Below the pieces are notes generated by a model. The model had not been told where the DNA came from, did not search any database, and saw only the letters and a list, made by a program, of their open reading frames with translations. 64,000 nucleotides of DNA from positions 47,472,722 to 47,536,721 of the forward strand of contig OX365952.1 in assembly GCA_947247005.1 (NCBI GenBank), in the 5' to 3' direction. Source of the stretch: Spisula solida (lineage: Eukaryota; Mollusca; Bivalvia; Venerida; Mactridae). Below, piece after piece: positions 61,641 through 64,000 of this stretch. The position numbers and the translations under genes are program-made. The first letter of the stretch is position 1. Each line of letters starts with the position of its first letter.

Positions 61641-62670
61641 ATTATTTAAAATAAGAGAAACAAATGTCATTTTTCCATAATTGCACCGTGTTTAGATCTT
61701 GACTTTCGCTTTAACCTTGCGCCCCTATATCGCCATCTTAAATGACATTGTATTTGTAGCATGTCAGATTCCTGTCAGTCAAGTCAGCTTTCGGCTCAAG
61801 ATTTTGCAGAAAGGGGAAAGAAAAGAGATTTTTTACTGTATGAAGATTTTCTATTTTCTCTTGTATTTAATCGACTTACGAATATTTGTAGACGTGACAG
61901 ACGCAATCAAACAGCCTTAAGGGTCGGCCATTTTGCTGCCGTTGCTGTCGATATATCTGACATTCGGACGGCCTTGTTCACCGGATTCCTCTAAATACTG
62001 TACGTTTTTGAAGCTTTCTCTTCAATTCTGTACGAACTTGAAATGTACCAATGTCCTTTGACAGAGTAACAACTGCCAGGAGTTGAAGAATCTTTCAGTT
62101 TGAAATAATGTACCTTAATAAGGCCTGATTGTGCTGTTGCAAATGTAATAAAGCGGAAACAGAAGCTTTTTATACAGCTTCACACTAGTCGCTTTATTCA
62201 TACCAAGCCTTGAAATCTAAGCAAGATTGCTGGCATATTGGCGAAATTGTCTCCCTTTATTAACACCTTATCGAGACACTCGATGTGCCATTATCGGTCA
62301 CTTTACGCCCATTGAAATATAGATCGGTAACTTTTTTCATCGCATTTTTGTATTATTCATAACTGTATATTCATTTTCATTTCTTCAATAGTTTTATTTA
62401 TGCCAAAATATATTACCAAAAAATATTCCAAACTTCACAGAATACTGAGATTAATACTGAAAATAGAAATCAAAATAAGGAATTGGTTGTCCCCGAGAGA
62501 AAGTCAGAAAGGTCGCGATATCTTAATATTGTTAAAATGGTACTCGAATAGTTTCCTGTTTTTTGTGCTCATTGGATGAGTATCGCCCCAGGACTGACTT
62601 ACCTAATAGTAGGATAATTAGACTGGATGAGTGACTGAAATGCTCTAGGTGGGAGTTTTAACCAAAATAT
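61641..62670. other. Unassigned sequence
   Basis: Two overlapping plus-strand frames (61699-61994) are short and show no family motif. Confidence 0.3.
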
Positions 62671-62674
62671 ATTA

Positions 62675-62999
62675 TGCATAGGGAGCGGTGGCCTAGAGAT
62701 AGGGCGCACGCTTCGGGATCGAGAGGGCCAGGTTTCAACCACCGCCTGGACCACTGCTTAGTTCTCTTAGCAAAAATGACTCGCATGCTCCATTCGACCA
62801 AGGTGTGAATTGGTACCTGTGAGGGCTGTGTCTGAGCAGGTTCGATAGTCCTGGGAGCCGCAGATCGATGTTGGATGCAGACCCATCAGGAGGGAATATA
62901 GTTTCCCCAGAGAGACTCGAACGCAGGTTTCCATTGGTAGCCCATTGACCAAGGGAAATTAAAAATGTCAAAGGGTGGCTGATCTGCTCGAAAATTGGT
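62675..62999 (+). repeat. tRNA-derived SINE (family 2)
   Basis: It begins GGGAGCGGTGGCCTAGAGAT (A-box region) with a worn B box (AGGTTTCAACC). The body includes GAATTGGTACCTGTGAGGGC, GCAGATCGATGTTGGATGCA, GAGACTCGAACGCAGGTTTC and the tail ATGTCAAAGGGTGGCTGA. The body recurs inverted at the right edge of the window. Confidence 0.7.
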
Positions 63000-63864
63000 A
63001 ACTTAACTTTTTTAACTTCTTATGAATAACGTATATTTGGTACCATCGCATTTTACACAACTTCCTTACACACGTCGACTAGAACATTTCCCTGTTATAG
63101 ATCGTTGTACCGTAATGACGTTGGCAACAAAAACCTAACAGTGTCCTAACAAGCTGAGCGACTTTCTTTGTTTCCTGTATAATTGTACGTATGTCTCATT
63201 TGTGCATTGTCCTATTTAGTTCCAGTAATGTAATTATTGTGCTGAGAAATACCTAAAGCGAGTGTAATCTACGCTGATATATCGATGTTCAAAGCTATTT
63301 CAACTGTGCTCCGATAATTTAATTTTAAACGTAGCTGGTTAAATATTTACCAACAACTAGGCATCATTTATTGTTCCATGTTAAGTGCATTTTGTTTTTT
63401 ACCGACAAGGTGCAAGAGCCTTAAATGACAAAATGTCGTCATTCATTATTGTCAAAAATGAACAGTTCTGCTACTGTGAATCACTTAATATTTGTGTTAT
63501 TTTTTATTTCGCGAATTTCGGTAACGATCATATTTCGGAGGTTTATGAATTCGCAGTCTGAGAGGTTCCAAGGCATGATATGTTTTGGCGTTTAATCACA
63601 CAGACTTATGAAAGTAATTTACCATGGCGGATTTATGAATTCACGAGGAACTCAATTCGCGAATAATAGCAAAAACTAAAACATCGTGAATAATACCCGA
63701 CACACATTAGGGGTACATATTTACTTACTTGCATTTCGTTGTGCATGTAATTTGTAGAACTGAAAAATCCCATTTTCGAATTGGTGCATTGTCCCTAATA
63801 TTATTTTTCAATGATTTGCGCGACATACATGAAGTTAAGCTAAGTTACCATTTTTCGAGGGCTG
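63000..63864. other. Unassigned sequence with possible old MITE
   Basis: At 63500-63680, ATTTCGCGAATTTCGG and GGAACTCAATTCGCGAATAAT form a loose inverted pair similar in style to the element at 54427. Otherwise nothing recognised. Confidence 0.35.
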
Positions 63865-64000
63865 TTTTCAGCAGTTCAGCCGTTCAGCCACCCTTTGACA
63901 TTTTAACATCCCCTGGTCATATGGAAACCTGCGTTCGAGCATCCCTGGTGAGACTATTTCTCTCCTTGTGGATGTGCAGTCAACATCGATATGCGGCGCC
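63865..64000 (-). repeat. tRNA-derived SINE (family 2), minus strand, cut by window edge
   Basis: The reverse complement reads CATATCGATGTTGACTGCAC, GGATGCTCGAACGCAGGTTTC-like and ATGTCAAAGGGTGGCTGAAC, matching the body and tail of the copy at 62675. The tRNA head would lie outside the window. Confidence 0.7.

Overview
This is an AT-rich, intron-rich and repeat-rich animal genomic window. The only protein-coding sequence I can support belongs to two NK-type homeobox genes of the NK1/Nkx1 (slouch) family, both transcribed on the minus strand. The tRNA-derived SINEs, the many MITE-like elements and the abundance of minisatellites suggest a mollusc, most likely a bivalve and possibly a scallop. 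That taxonomic call is inference from remembered repeat style, not from a search.

Nkx1 gene B is complete in the window. Exon 1 (40602..40116) carries an EH1/TN repression motif. Exon 2 (28697..28165) carries the homeodomain. They join in phase 1 across an 11.4 kb intron to give a 339-residue protein. A second first exon, gene A (5374..4834), has the same EH1 motif, the same phase-1 donor and a related flank, but it lies 3' of gene B's homeobox exon. It must therefore belong to a second NK1 gene whose homeobox exon lies beyond the left edge of the window. The window thus shows a head-to-tail NK1 duplication, with first exons about 35 kb apart. Both start regions are preceded by GC-box and CCAAT-type promoter sequence sharing GGCGGAGCT.

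Layout, left to right. 1-4833: start of gene A's intron, with a 97-bp fold-back element. 4834-5830: exon A and its promoter. 5.8-28.1 kb: intergenic region between the paralogs, holding MITEs, SINEs and a long series of minisatellites (20, about 38, 32, 47 bp, pyrimidine-rich, about 60 bp with CRE palindromes, 52 bp, and a CCAAT-bearing array). 28.2-28.7 kb: homeobox exon of gene B. 28.7-40.1 kb: intron of gene B, containing a 2.5 kb array of 45-bp units, a 1.3 kb array of 30-bp units and three SINE copies. 40.1-40.96 kb: exon 1 and promoter of gene B. 41-64 kb: upstream flank with a 2.8 kb array of 50-bp units in exact register, a CpG-rich hairpin, several MITEs, a PIF/Harbinger-like element with TIRs and TTA duplications, a GTGTT microsatellite and two further tRNA-derived elements.

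Most long open frames in the window come from tandem arrays whose unit length is a multiple of three. They are open on both strands and I do not regard them as genes. No rRNA, CRISPR or operon-type structure is present. Splice sites and starts were judged by eye.
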